Below, piece by piece: positions 24,401-36,000 of a stretch of DNA of 64,000 bases. Location of the stretch: assembly GCA_035772735.1 (NCBI GenBank), contig JASDFA010000007.1, positions 147,869,001 to 147,933,000 on the forward strand. The letters are read 5' to 3'. The notes under the pieces were generated by a model that saw only the letters and a list, made by a program, of their open reading frames with translations, was not told the origin of the DNA and did not search any database. Both the position numbers and the translations under genes were made by a program. The stretch is from Datura wrightii. Its lineage: Eukaryota > Streptophyta > Magnoliopsida > Solanales > Solanaceae. Within the stretch, counting starts at the first letter, position 1. Each line of letters begins with the position of its first letter.

Positions 24401-26781
24401 GCTTTCTGGTTTTTGATTAACAACACCCCCCCCCCCCCCCCCCCACACACACACAAAGATGTAACAGACATCGGAATGGATGAAGATGTAGAAATGAAAC
24501 CCATTCTTTCATCTACTCATCTCTTATAGAGTAAATACCTGTTGTTTGGAAGCATGGTAATTGGTGCATAATAGACTGTTAAGTTTTTCGTCATTATTGG
24601 TTTTCATTTTTATGTTTTTAGGTTTTCTGCAAGGCTTATAGACAGGTTGAACCTTCGGTACACTCTGGGATGCAGCGTCTTTTTGTAACCTGGAGAAAAG
24701 TATTCCCTCCTCAGCAACTTCAACTAATTGAGAAGGAGCTTGGATTTACTACTGGCATCAACGGCTCTTTATCGGGAACGCGTAAAGATGATTCAAAGTC
24801 TCAACAGACTTCACATAGCATTCATGTAAATCCCAAGCATTTGGAGGCAAGGCAGTGTCTACAGCAACCAACCAGAGTTAGTATTTTCTATGCTTGGTTT
24901 GAAAAAGTTTGCAAATGCTGTTTGTTTTTACGATCAGATTTTGTTTTAGAAACTGTTTTATGAAACAAAACACAAAAAGTCCTTCAGAAATGAAAATTTT
25001 GCCCAACCAAATGTTTTACAAATCCAACAAAATTCCACTTTAACCCTTTTACCTCTTTTGTTGTCACGTTATCCTCTATTTTTTTTCGTTTAGAGGTCTT
25101 TGGTCACACAGTGTTATGATTCTCTGAAGATGATTACTTCCTCTGACGCTGTTCATTTCAAAATATGAAATTGTTACTTACATTTTTTCTGTGTCTGTTC
25201 TTTATATTTGTATAGAATGTATATTGTCCCACTTCATTCTTTTTAAGGAAGTTGTTGACCGATTATATAGTGTATATAGAATTAATTAGTGTTTTTTTAA
25301 GTATTTAACAAAAGAATGAATCTGGTTTTAGGTCGGTGTTCTTCAAAAACATCTAATCCAAATTGCATAGGTTTCAAAAACAATTTTCCAAAATCTATAC
25401 TCCAAACTGCACATAATTTTTTAAAAATTGTTTCTAGAGGTTCTCCATGAACTGTTTTTCAATAACTTCCTCAAAAAAAGCAAGGAGCCTCCAGGTCTTG
25501 CTGAGCTATTTAATAGGCTACTTGATGGAGTTCCTAAACGTTTATGTTTGTGGAGCACTTATGATAGTGCCTGTAGTTCTAATTTTATTTTGGAGTTGGG
25601 ATGAATTGTTAGGTAACTGAGCTATTGACTGCTTTTGTAGTGGAGTCTACATGGTAAAAATATTAGTGGTCTCAATACGGGATTCCTCATTGATGGTTGT
25701 ACCTGTTTTGCCAACCTGTCATGTAAACTGGTTCAAGCAAGTAGTATCAATGCTTTGGCATGTTTATAATATGATGCTCTGAGGGTTTTTCTTAAGCATA
25801 TATCTCCTGGTCTCTTATCCTTATTATTGTGGTTTATTATGATTTAAGGCAAAAGGATCAGCTGATTACATCACTCCAGGGGACGTACAGAAACCAGAGA
25901 GAGCAGCCAGTGTAGGTTCTGGAAGATCTTGGGTCGAAATTTCTACTAAGGTGTGTGGTATGTATGTGTTTTTAACATATGCAAGCATGATTTTTTCTAT
26001 GAGTCTAAGCCAGTTGATATTGCACTATATGCAATGTTTTCAGAAAGAGCAGTTGAATGAAAGAATCCGCGAGAAAACTACAAGTGCAGCATATGGAGAT
26101 CCTGAAAATTTGTCAAGGGGTTCTGGCTTCAGATTAAGAATAACAGGTGAAAAGTTTAAGGAAGAGGGATTTGATAAATCTTGGTACAATTCTGCGAATG
26201 GTAAAATATTAAGTCAAAGAAATGGCTTGGACCTTAAGCATGGAGTCCAAAGTCTATCCCAGAATACTGCAAAAGCTGATGCATATCCTCAACTGACACA
26301 CTCCTTTTCCAATCGAAGTAGTACTTTGATGGATCGGAGCTGGCAGAGTTCTGATGAAGAGGAGTATATGTGGGATGATGTCAATAGTGCAGGTAAAGAT
26401 CAACGGGCATCCGAAGATTCATATAAATCTGTAAGTGTAAATGCTTACCTGATTCTTCCTCTCACCCTCCCTCCCAAAAGAAAAAGAAAGCAGCGCGTTT
26501 GTGCTTCATGTGCTGTGCATCTCCCGTTTATAATTTGTCCTGGATAGAATATCCCTTCTAAATTGAAAAATTGCTCATTATCATCATATCCTCAAAATTT
26601 TTCAGCAATAACCTACTAGTGTGGTTTTTTACTTCCGATTCAAAATGTTCACTTGTGTAATTTTCGCATTATACCAGCCAACTACTACTCATCCTCAAGA
26701 AACTAACTGTGTTTTGAGTAAAGGCTAATAGTTGTCAGACATGAAAAGAAACTTCAATCCCTGTCTTTCTGATCCTTGTTG

Positions 26782-26827
<46 letters not shown>

Positions 26828-29066
26828 GAGATCTCAAAGCACCTTTTGTGTACCTGTCTACCCTACCAATCTACTTATGATCTGATATCAATCAGCTTTC
26901 TTCTCACCTAGGGTGAACTGAAGATGAATACTTAAGTAGTTCCCCAGAGAAAAATTAGCTACCTTTATTATAATCATGCTTTAATTTGATTGTGGAGAGG
27001 TTTTTAACTGGATGTTTTGTCCGATTTTTTAAATGAACCTCCTCCTCCATGGTTTTTTATCTTGTTATTTTGGTTGTTTGGTTAGTGTTTCTGCAATGAG
27101 AATAGACAGCCTCTTTTTGCTAATTTGGGCAATTTATCTTGTTATTTGATTGAATATACAGGGCTTAGATAATCTACATCCGAGACCCCAAGGCATATTT
27201 GGGTTAAAGGCTGAAAGTGAGACCTCGGCTGACTCTCTCTCCAGAGAAGACAAAGGCCAAGCATCTTCTGAGAATCAAATGTCATCAGTGTGGTCAGATG
27301 TAGCTAGGCATTTGGCTTCTGTTCGAAGTACTCCAGATCATCCAAACTCCATTGCTGGGGAATCTTTCCAGTCACAGAAAGGTACAAGTCATGCGGGGAC
27401 ACCAACTCTTGGAATAGCAAAGACTGAAAATGGATCCAGGGAACCCATAATGCAACCACAAGAAGCTCAGGGAGCTGCCCCTCCATCTTTAGAGTCGGCG
27501 GTGCGTCAGCTTCCTCCATCTCCACCAGTCTCGACTAGCAATTTTAATCAAGTAGTTAACAGTCTCACTAGAGAGTATCAGTCGCAGACTGAATCTCATG
27601 CAGATCCAAGAATGTCACAAGTTTTAAGGAGGTCAAATTTAGATCCCCGTAACCAAGTCTGCCAGGACTCTCTGCCAATGACATCTCAGAGTGCTCATTT
27701 GGGTAGTTCACGGATATCACAGACTCCAAGATATAATCCATCTTCCTTGGTGTCATCTCTTCAAGAAGGGTATCATATCCCCTTTCCGCAAAAAATCCAG
27801 CAAGAAAGCCCCGAGTCTGAATTTTCCATTCACACCCAAAAATCAGTAGTCACTCAGCTTTCTGGTTTTGCTGATTCTTCTGGCACTGTGCCTTGCATTC
27901 TTCCTGGCTCTGAATCCTCAGGACAAATGAGTATGAGTAGTTTGTTGGCTGCTGTTATGAAGAGTGGAGTACTTGGTAGTAGCTCCAGTGTCGGCACGCC
28001 ACTGAATTCTTGTGATAAGCGGCCTCTGTCATCCCAAGCTTGTGCACAGTCTCCTCTACCTAGTGGTCCTCCTATCCAAGTCTTGTCATCTGGCCCAAAG
28101 ACTCCACCTTCTGTTGTGAGCGTACAATCGGACATAAATGCTTCAAGTTCCCCCAATTATTCCCTGAGAAATGGAGAACGACCACAACTGCCGCCTGGTC
28201 CTGCTCCAACTCTGGTAGGTAGTGCATCATTTCAGGCTCCAAATGTGTTAAATGCTGCTTCTGATCCTGTTGCAAAACTTTTGAGTTCATTGGTGGCGAA
28301 GGGATTGATATCTGCATCAAAGGAGGAGTCTCCAACTTCAACTCCTCCACAGACACCTCCACAAACTCGGTTCCAGAGTCCTCCTGCAAGTATCAGCTCA
28401 ACTGCTGGTGTATCTGTTCCAGCTTGCTCACGCACTTTCTCATCACCAAATGATGAGCTGTCTCTCTCTAGACCTGCTGCTGCTAAAATCCCCAATGCCT
28501 TACCTCAGGCCACCAATCAAGAGAGAGAAGTTGCATTTAAACCGGGTGTAATTCGGGAGTCCAATCCTGGTGTCATCAGCGAACTTCTTGACGACTTTCC
28601 ACATCAATGTGGCATATGTGGTCTTCGACTTAAGCTCCGAGTGCAACTTGATAGACACTTGGAATGGCACGCATTAAAGAATTCAGATGGGAAACTGTTG
28701 CATAGTGCAAGGAGGTGGTATTTAAATTTTGGTGAATGGATTACTGGAACTGGTAGCCTCCCAGACTCTGGTATATTGGCAGGACCAGCTGTAGGTTCTA
28801 GCCAACTGTCTGAATGCACTGAGGTTATGGTTCCTGCTGATGAAGGTCAGTGTATATGCTTCTTGTGTGGTCATTTTTTTGAAGATTCTTATGATGAAGA
28901 GAGTGACAAGTGGATGTTCAAAGGAGCTGTTTACATGAATAATTCATCCGACGAGTGCGGTATTCAGAATCCTATAGTCCACAAGAACTGTATATCAGAA
29001 AGTTCTCAAAGTTTGATGCTTAGGGATGATATAAAACTGGTACGTGGATCTGGCCCTCAATGGTAA
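21442..29066 (+). CDS. PCF11: PCF11-like pre-mRNA cleavage factor (CID and zinc-finger protein)
   Basis: Six exons: 21442-21816, 24246-24347, 24622-24876, 25849-25950, 26044-26430, 27162-29066. Each coding length is a multiple of three and all junctions are GT-AG, giving 1041 aa. An RNA polymerase II CTD-interacting domain (CID) spans about residues 75-195 (LISEYKRALAELTINSKP, IPSEQKLPSLYLLDSIVKN, MQRLFVTWRKVFPP). The middle is long and Ser/Pro-rich. Two C-terminal zinc-finger motifs follow near residues 889 (CGICGLRLKLRVQLDRHLEW, then H) and 971 (CICFLCGHFF ... HKNC). In yeast and Arabidopsis (PCFS4), this family couples Pol II CTD Ser2 phosphorylation to cleavage/polyadenylation and termination; PCFS4 acts in FCA alternative polyadenylation and flowering time. 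The CID separates it from the short PCFS1/PCFS5 forms. Intron 1 is 2.4 kb and contains a SINE. A strong donor inside the last exon suggests an alternative C-terminus (separate entry). Confidence 0.93.
22340..22492 (+). mobile_element. SolS-type SINE remnant in PCF11 intron 1
   Basis: The stretch GGTGGAGATAGCAGGTACCC, then AATTAGTCGGAATATGTGCA and AGCTGACCCGGAGAACTAC, matches the remembered 3' body of Solanaceae SINEs (GTCGAGGTGCGCGCAAGCTG, then CCCGGACACCAC). It is followed by an A-rich tail. The same body recurs twice in the aldolase intron. Confidence 0.65.
24426..24456 (+). repeat. C19 homopolymer followed by a CA repeat
   Basis: Nineteen C bases are followed directly by an ACACACACACAC run, in PCF11 intron 2 close to the exon 24246-24347. 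Length is prone to sequencing and replication error. Confidence 0.85.
26783..26824 (+). repeat. CT microsatellite
   Basis: An uninterrupted dinucleotide run of about 21 CT units lies in PCF11 intron 5. It is likely to be length-polymorphic. Confidence 0.95.
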
Positions 29067-29918
29067 CCATAAGTTTTTTCCTTGACATGTCTAATCTATA
29101 AATTAAATGGGGATGGTTGTGTAGATTCAACTCGTAGTGACCGGTATGATTTAGTTTGTGTTGTATCAACTATATTAAGTATAACATTTTTGTGCTTTAT
29201 TGTACTGTGTATAAATGTATGGAGATAATTCTTGTGTTGATTCAACTCAGTGAAAGCAGTGTCATATAGTTTGTGTTGGATTTTTTGTGACCTTTTAGTG
29301 GTTTGATGTACTTTGTAATCGTCATAGATAAGCTTATGGTAGATGGTTGAGCTGTTTCACTAGATGCTATTGAATGAAGACAGATTTGTCATGTCAGCAT
29401 GCCTCAGGTACAGTTAAATGTACGGAGTATCTCCTTCTGTTAGGATATATGTAGGTATTGATGGATGATGTTGATATTCTGTCTTGAACTCTGCTTATAT
29501 TTGAACATGATTCTCTACGTGTCTGAATAGAGGTTCAAATGGTTAGCTCTCTTACTTTAAGTCTCTTTGTTTTTATCTTCTGATTTAGTTCTCGGTGCTT
29601 TTTGCTCAAGATATTGGTTGAGTTCTCTAAATAGATAACTTCTGTGGCCTGAGTTGAAAACTGAAACTCAGTGGACTGACATAAAGAAGAGGAAGTTTAA
29701 TGTGGAGAATTTCTGGGGATCAATCATTCCTTTTTTTATGCCTAGGTCTTGCCAATTTGCTTTATTATGCATGTCATTATAGTTGATATTGTACTTAGGT
29801 ATTTACTTTGCACAAGTTACTGCGATTACTTCTTACTTCCTTGTTTGATTGGATTAGTTGTCATTACTTGACTTATATTCGATGCCACTGTTTCAATTTG
29901 CAGGAGTTGGAACCCTGA
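29040..29918 (+). other. Possible alternative last intron and exon of PCF11
   Basis: The final exon contains AAACTG-GTACGTGG, a strong donor at 29040, exactly at phase 0. A good acceptor TTTCAATTTGCAG ends at 29903. Splicing them would replace the last eight residues (VRGSGPQW) with ELEP and a stop at 29916-29918, giving 1037 aa. Downstream sequence to about 30130 would then be 3' UTR. Both forms are plausible; only transcript data would decide. Confidence 0.45.
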
Positions 29919-31608
29919 TTTCTTGATTTGGATTAAAAGGAATGGCACCAATGTACTTGTACTGCTTATGCATCTTCCTTGTTAAGCCTCTTCTAGGCTT
30001 TCCTTCAAGTGATAATGAGATGACAATCGCACATTTTTGGCATCATGTTATCCAATTTCAGTTGAATCCTTTGTATCCTGCGCTGTCCCGAGCAGCATGA
30101 CGGAGGTAGAAGCCCAGATGCGGTTCGGCTGAACCTTTGCTCAAACAGTGTATTTGTGTTGGGAAATTCATCAAATATGTACACATAAGTTTAGAACCCA
30201 ATTATTAGCACTTGAAGTTGTCTTTCTAAAATCCAGAACTCATAAAGCTGAAATCAGGGCTTCGCCTCTGATGAGAGCAACTATGCCTCCATTTCAGCAA
30301 CTGTTGCTGTTGAACCATTATCATCGAGCTGCATTTCCATGCCCTAAGCAAGCTACTGTATCACCTTCTCTTCGAGCTATGGTTAAAGTTGAAAACACGA
30401 GTGTTGGATGTTGAGTTAAGACGAGAGTACTTCTTAAAGGTTATAGTTGCATTCTGGACATAAATTTTATTTAGAAAGTAAGTTGAAAATTTATGAACGG
30501 AGAACATTAGTATTTCACTTGCAGTAATACTTTCATTAAACAAGTTTTTTCTGTACTCTTGCTTGTTTCAGAATGATTTTTTTTTTTTAGGTTGGAAGAA
30601 GTACATGAAATAGATGGAAAATTAAATTAATTACATAGAAATGGACCGTTTTATATTAATTAGCCGTAATATCCAGTCGGTACAAAAGTAATTATAATTC
30701 GTGCTTCATTATGAGTTTGAAGATTTCTAGCGCATAAGATATCATAACAATATATTAATATATTGAATGATATTATGAAGTATACCATGACAGTATATAG
30801 ATATATTGTGATGATATTGTGCATGTTTAGGTAGAATTATTCATTCCTTAGTGATACTATGACAGTATATAAATATATGATGGTATCATGAAGGATTGAG
30901 GAGCCTTTCGCGCTATTCATGAAGGACCACTTATTCTTAGTAATACCATGACAGTATATATATTGTGATGGTATTATGAAGGATTGTGAGATAGGATATT
31001 TTTTGTAATTAATTAGGACGGTATGAAAGTAAAGTGATGGGGCCGTACAAATATTATGAAGCAATTATGTAAGTTTCCTTTTTTTTTTCCTTTTTCAGTT
31101 GCATCAAATATGAGATCTTAACACGATGTGATTTCAGCTTGTAGCCTATTTGCACAGCGTCATTTTTGAAAATTATTGTATTTGTAGCAAGTTAAGCTTG
31201 AAGAAGTGATCAAGTCTTGAATTTCATATATGAAAATTGAATGGGTGTTATTGGAAAAAGCTTGAAAATATTGGTAGAGTTTAAAATTGACAGTTCAAAC
31301 TTTAAAAAATATGTCTCAAATCACCATACTTGTCATCAAGATCTCAAATTCTTGGCATCACTCGTAATTAAGCATAAGAAATTTCACCACTAGTGAGACA
31401 TTGAAAAGAGTAATTTAAAGTTTTTACTACTCACTTATAGGTCATAGAACATACTAATAGACAAATAGTACATCTTATGATAACTGAATTAAATTACTTT
31501 TGTTGGTATAAATTTTCATATCTAAATTTCTACATGTAGACAAGTTTTAATTTGTAATTCAATTTATAGTTAAAAACTATCAGAGAAACTATAGTTATGA
31601 TCCCTCTT
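29919..31608. other. Intergenic: PCF11 3' flank and PSK 3' flank
   Basis: The first 200 bases may be PCF11 3' UTR. There follow AT-rich DNA, a degenerate repeat at 30781-30990 and the 3' flank of the leftward PSK gene. No gene seen. Confidence 0.5.
30781..30990. repeat. Three degenerate copies of a 45-bp near-palindromic unit
   Basis: Copies start at about 30783, 30853 and 30943. The shared form is TACCATGACAGTATATA, then ATATTGTGATGGTATTATGA, with AGGATTG after two of them. The two halves are partly inverted (ATACCATGACAGTAT against ATTGTGATGGTAT), so each copy can fold back. Spacers differ. Confidence 0.7.
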
Positions 31609-32852
31609 TTAAGGCTTAGGTTTGTTTTGAGTATATATGTAATCCAAGTGAGCCTCAGCTATCATCCTTCTGTTTAAACAAACTTCATCTCTGTCCTCAC
31701 ATGATTCATCCAGTCCCATGAGCTGTTCAAGAACCAACAATTAGGACAATATCAAGAAAAAAATAGTAACAATAAAAGAAGATTAATGTTTTTGCAGTGC
31801 GCGATCATCTCATCTAAAAAATCAAGTGATTAGAGAAAATATATCTTTATTTATTTAATTATGTCGTTCAGCATGCTCCTCACATATGGCTTGCTTTTTT
31901 TCTTCTTCATGAATTCTCTTTGAAAATAGATGGCGATGCTCGAACTTAGAATCAGTCATCTCACCTAGTATTATATTGAATTGTGGTGACGATCCCATTT
32001 AAGCACGAAAAATATTAGTGGCCACAAAAAATATGGAAGATGAGGGGGTGAGGAGTGGGGCTATCAGTGTAGGGTTGAAGATAAGGCGTATGTTGTAGGG
32101 AGAGAAGATACGATCAATGTGAAATGTCATTTATAGAATTTTTTTTTTATTTTTGATTTTCACCTAAAAAGTCATTTTTCTTATTTTTAATAAACTTATT
32201 TTCCTAAAAAAAAATATTTTTTCAAAAATTTTGATCAATCAAACTTGAAAAAATCTGAATACATTTTGTGAAAAATATGTCCCACCGTACCAAACACACC
32301 CTTAAAAATATTAGAGGAAGACCACTTTTATTTATTTAATTTTCTCTTTGAACAATTAATGGGAACTTGAAAATTCAATTAAATTCACATAAAACCAAAG
32401 TTGGAAAAATTGAAGAAAAGGAAAAAAAGGATTTACATTGGCAAAGTCTTCTTCTTGTGTGGAAATCGAATGAATAATCCCATTAACTCCAATCTTCCTG
32501 TTAGTATCTGTGAAAAGCATAATAATCACTAATGAAAATTTATTTGCACAAGTTCCATATTGAAGCTTAATTAATCACAAGATGCTACAAAAGAAAAGAC
32601 AGGAGCAAAGTTATGTATGAAATTCATCACTAATCTACCACTAAATATATAGCTCGTGACTAATAAAATCTTTTAATAATCTATCGTTAGGTAGAATTAG
32701 CAACGAATCTTTATTATTGTTTAGCTATAGAAATTATCCGTCATATAAGTACCTCGATAACTTGTAGACAGAAGACGTGCAGATATTGCTTGGGAAGTGA
32801 GGAGTATTGTAATGAAAAATGAAATAACAAAGAAATTGATGGAAATCTTCAT
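31609..32852 (-). CDS. PSK: Phytosulfokine (PSK) preproprotein
   Basis: Three short exons on the - strand: 32852-32753 (100 bp), 32507-32437 (71 bp), 31722-31609 (114 bp), all GT-AG and in phase, encoding 94 aa. Residues 1 to about 25 form a hydrophobic signal peptide (MKISINFFVISFFITILLTS, cleavage after an Ala-rich site). The C-terminal block has the PSK family signature: C65 and C72 (ESCEDRDEVCLNRRM), then AHLDYIYTQ, with the mature pentapeptide YIYTQ at residues 85-89 (31641-31627). The preceding Asp is the usual determinant for tyrosine sulfation by TPST. In the known pathway the precursor is sulfated in the Golgi, secreted, cut by subtilases, and the disulfated peptide is sensed by PSKR1 to promote growth and modulate immunity. 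The ATG at 32852 is the first in the transcript if the TATA box at 32991 is used. Junctions are inferred by frame and splice motifs; the last exon is unambiguous. Confidence 0.92.
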
Positions 32853-32885
32853 TGGGAATTTTCTTTTCTTTCTTTTTTTTTTTTT

Positions 32886-32927
32886 GGTTGGGTTGGGGGT
32901 GGGGTGGGGTGGAGTGGGGTGGGGGGG
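32886..32927 (+). repeat. G-rich tract in the PSK 5' leader region
   Basis: On the + strand there are repeated runs GGGTTGGGGGTGGGGTGGGG continuing through a G7 run. It lies between the likely PSK TATA box and its start codon, so the PSK mRNA leader would carry the C-rich complement, while the template strand could form a quadruplex. Confidence 0.7.
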
Positions 32928-32990
32928 TTTAGAGAATGAACTGAGGGAAAATGGGTTGAAGAAGAGAGGAATAGAGCAGTGAAGGAGTTG

Positions 32991-32998
32991 TATAAATA
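32991..32998 (-). promoter_or_regulatory. Possible TATA box of PSK
   Basis: On the - strand the sequence reads TATTTATA, about 140 bp before the PSK start codon and just upstream of the C-rich leader. The spacing fits a plant core promoter; no other evidence. Confidence 0.35.
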
Positions 32999-33052
32999 AC
33001 AAGAATTTAGAGAGAAATGAAATTAATATTAAAAAGTTGGCCAAAAGTGTGT

Positions 33053-36000
33053 GTTTGATTTGCCTTTTTTTTCCTTTTTTTTTTTTTCCTTCTTCTAAAA
33101 TAAGTACTAATTAATAATGGTTTTGTTTTTGTTACAAAACAAAATGCATCTCTGCAAGAAAAAAAGAATAAATTTCACAAATAATGATAATTTGAAATTT
33201 AATTATCAAATATAATGATAATTTTTAATTAATTATTAAATATAATAATAATTTTTTAAAAATTCGTTTTGCATCTTCATTAATACAGAGCAAGACTATA
33301 ATTAATCCCAACAAAAGAAGGTGGTAGAAGAGTAAAATTGGAGGTGTAAAAAATGGTCACGTTTTTACGAATTCTAGAAAGGGAGTCAACTAGTCATAAA
33401 TGAAGCCTGCCTAATGGTTGACAAGTTAATTTGGAGGTGTTAGAAATAAATATTTTTTGACCAAATTTATGGAATTATTTTAGAGAGTTAGAGATTTTTG
33501 GTTATATTTATATGCAATAGCTAATTTCTAATTTGTTTGATTAAATTTTTAAAATTAGTTTATTTTGATTAAAAAAATTTAAAAAGTACTTGTTAAAAAA
33601 GTATTTTTTGGTAAGAATCAGTTTGTGTTTGGTCAATAAATTTAAAAGAACTTTTGAACAACAATTAGTGTTTGACCAAACTTTTAAAAAGTATTTCTAA
33701 GTGTATTATTCTCGAAAGCTTGTCAAACACCTTAGTTTTAAAAAAATAAATAATTTTTTAATTAAAAAAAATATTTTTAGCCTCCCAAAAACTTTGGCCA
33801 AAATAAGCTATTCATCATTTTAATACCAAATGATTCCCTGTACTCCCATAGTATTTCATTTCCTCCGTTTTATTTTAGTTGTCAAACAAAGATTTATACA
33901 AATTTAAAAAAAATTAATTAAAAGTATAATTTAACTAATATATTCTTTACTAATTATTTAATTTTTTTATCTATTTATATATTTTTTAATTTAAAAATAA
34001 TTAGTAATAAGAATAAAATTGAAAACGAATAATTAATTTTCTTTTGATAAAAATAGATTTATATCTTTTTCTACGCCATGAAGTGACACAATTTCGGTTG
34101 ACATTCTAGAAACGATCTTCTTTTTTGGGGTAAAAACTTATGCCCTGTTTTTATTAATCTAATAAATATATGAGGTACGTGTCTCTGTATATACTGTTAT
34201 TATTAAATTATATTTTCTCCCTCTTAATTTATATAACATTATTCAAATTTTTAGAGTTTAACTTTTTATTTTTGATATGAATTCAAATATAGAATGTTTA
34301 AATTATTTAAAATAAAACCTATATATTTAAAACTATATAAAAGGTGTTGTATGTCATAATATTAATAATTTAAAAAGATATGTGAAAATATTATAGTAAA
34401 AATAATAATTTATTTGGCTCTCAAAATATAAAAATGTCATATAAATTAAAACAAAAAAAATATTTAGTTATTACATATTTTCATCTTATTTTATCATTTA
34501 CTCATAATAAATTAATAAAATTTAATATAAATATTCGATGCAAATAAATTTTTATCAATTCTTATCCTTATTTTATTTGTTCTTCTTCTCCCTCCTTCCC
34601 ACTAACAAAATGTTAAAAAAGAAAGAAAATAAAGGAAAATAAAGTTAGGGCAATTTCCACTTACAATTTTGCCAAACTTAAAACTCAAGGTGCCATTAAA
34701 AAGATGGAATTTGAGAAAAAGGAAGAAGGTATTTGATCCCTCCTTGACAATTTTAGAATACCACTTTTTACCTTTTTTTTTTTTTACTTGAAAATAGAGT
34801 TGTTCGTCGAATAAAATTATAAAATACTTTTCTAAGATATTTTGGTTTGGTGAATTTCATTACTCTATTATATGTTCGAACATTCTAAGAAGTTTCTATT
34901 TTATTGAGAATATAATATGAAATATTCATCTCAAATTAATTAAAAGAAATATTATTTATTTCATTTTAATTTATATATCTTGCCTTTTTTTTAGTCCCTT
35001 TAAAAAAAATGTCTTTTAAATAATTCTTTAATTTTATTGACTTTTCACGTGATATATTTAAATCACAAGATTAAAAAAAAGATTTTAGTATCTTTTATAT
35101 ATTTTTAATTTAATAGCATAAGATTCAAAAAAATATTATTTTATTAAACTTCATATCAAGTTAAAATCAAATAAATAAATGTGGTATTACTAACAGAATT
35201 ATGAAGAAGAAAGAAGAAAGAAAAAAGAAAAGAAAAAAAATTTAAAAAATGGTTAAAAATAATGAGAAGAATAGGCCAATATATTTTATAAAATAAAATT
35301 ATAATTATTTTCTTTTAATTGCTCACACTCTTTAAAAGAGTGCATACACTTTTTATGTAACGTAATCGAAAAAACATATAATGATAGCCGTTCAAAGTTA
35401 TTTAAGGATAATAAGACCCCATAAATTAAAGTTCAAATATCTTTTCAAAATTAAGGATTTTAATTAATTTTAAAAAATAATTATGTATTCTCTATAAATA
35501 AATTAAAAAGGAGGGAATAATAGTATTCTTTTGAAACTTGAAAGTATTTGTAAAAGTCAAAACTCACTCAAAACCAATGACGACCTTTTAGAAAACAATG
35601 TTGTCAAGTCTTAATCACCAAGTTTGAAGAGTATTTTTTCGTTTTAAAATAAATATTGTTTTAGAAAGAAAATATTGTATCAAAATAAGCATGGCTTTAA
35701 AAGTTCGTGACAAAAGTAATAATTATTTTCAATTATGTCCTGATATAAAGTATTTTTTCTTTTTAATAGTATTCAAATTTTAAAAATATTTAATAAATAA
35801 AAGTAATTTAATAAACTATAATTTATATTTATTATTTTTCAAGCGTTAAATTAGTAAAACAATACTTATCTTGAAATAAAAAAAGTAGTCAATTATCTCT
35901 CTAATATTTCATTCACTAAATTATTACTTCCTTCTATCTATTTTACTTGCTGTCGTGATTATAACATATAAATTTTAATATAAAATACTTGTCATTTAGA

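Noticed and set aside
28072..28495. Antisense open frames opposite the last PCF11 exon
   Set aside because: They overlap the clearly coding sense frame (Ser/Pro-rich region) and have no domain; shadows of a low-stop-density exon.
30148..30414. 88-codon open frame after PCF11
   Set aside because: It begins with GTG, not ATG, shows no motif, and lies in probable 3' UTR or just beyond.
32853..33044. Longer N-terminus for the PSK reading frame
   Set aside because: The upstream start codon is TTG, it lies upstream of the probable TATA box, and the added residues are translated from a C/G-rich repeat; MKISINFF gives a normal signal peptide.
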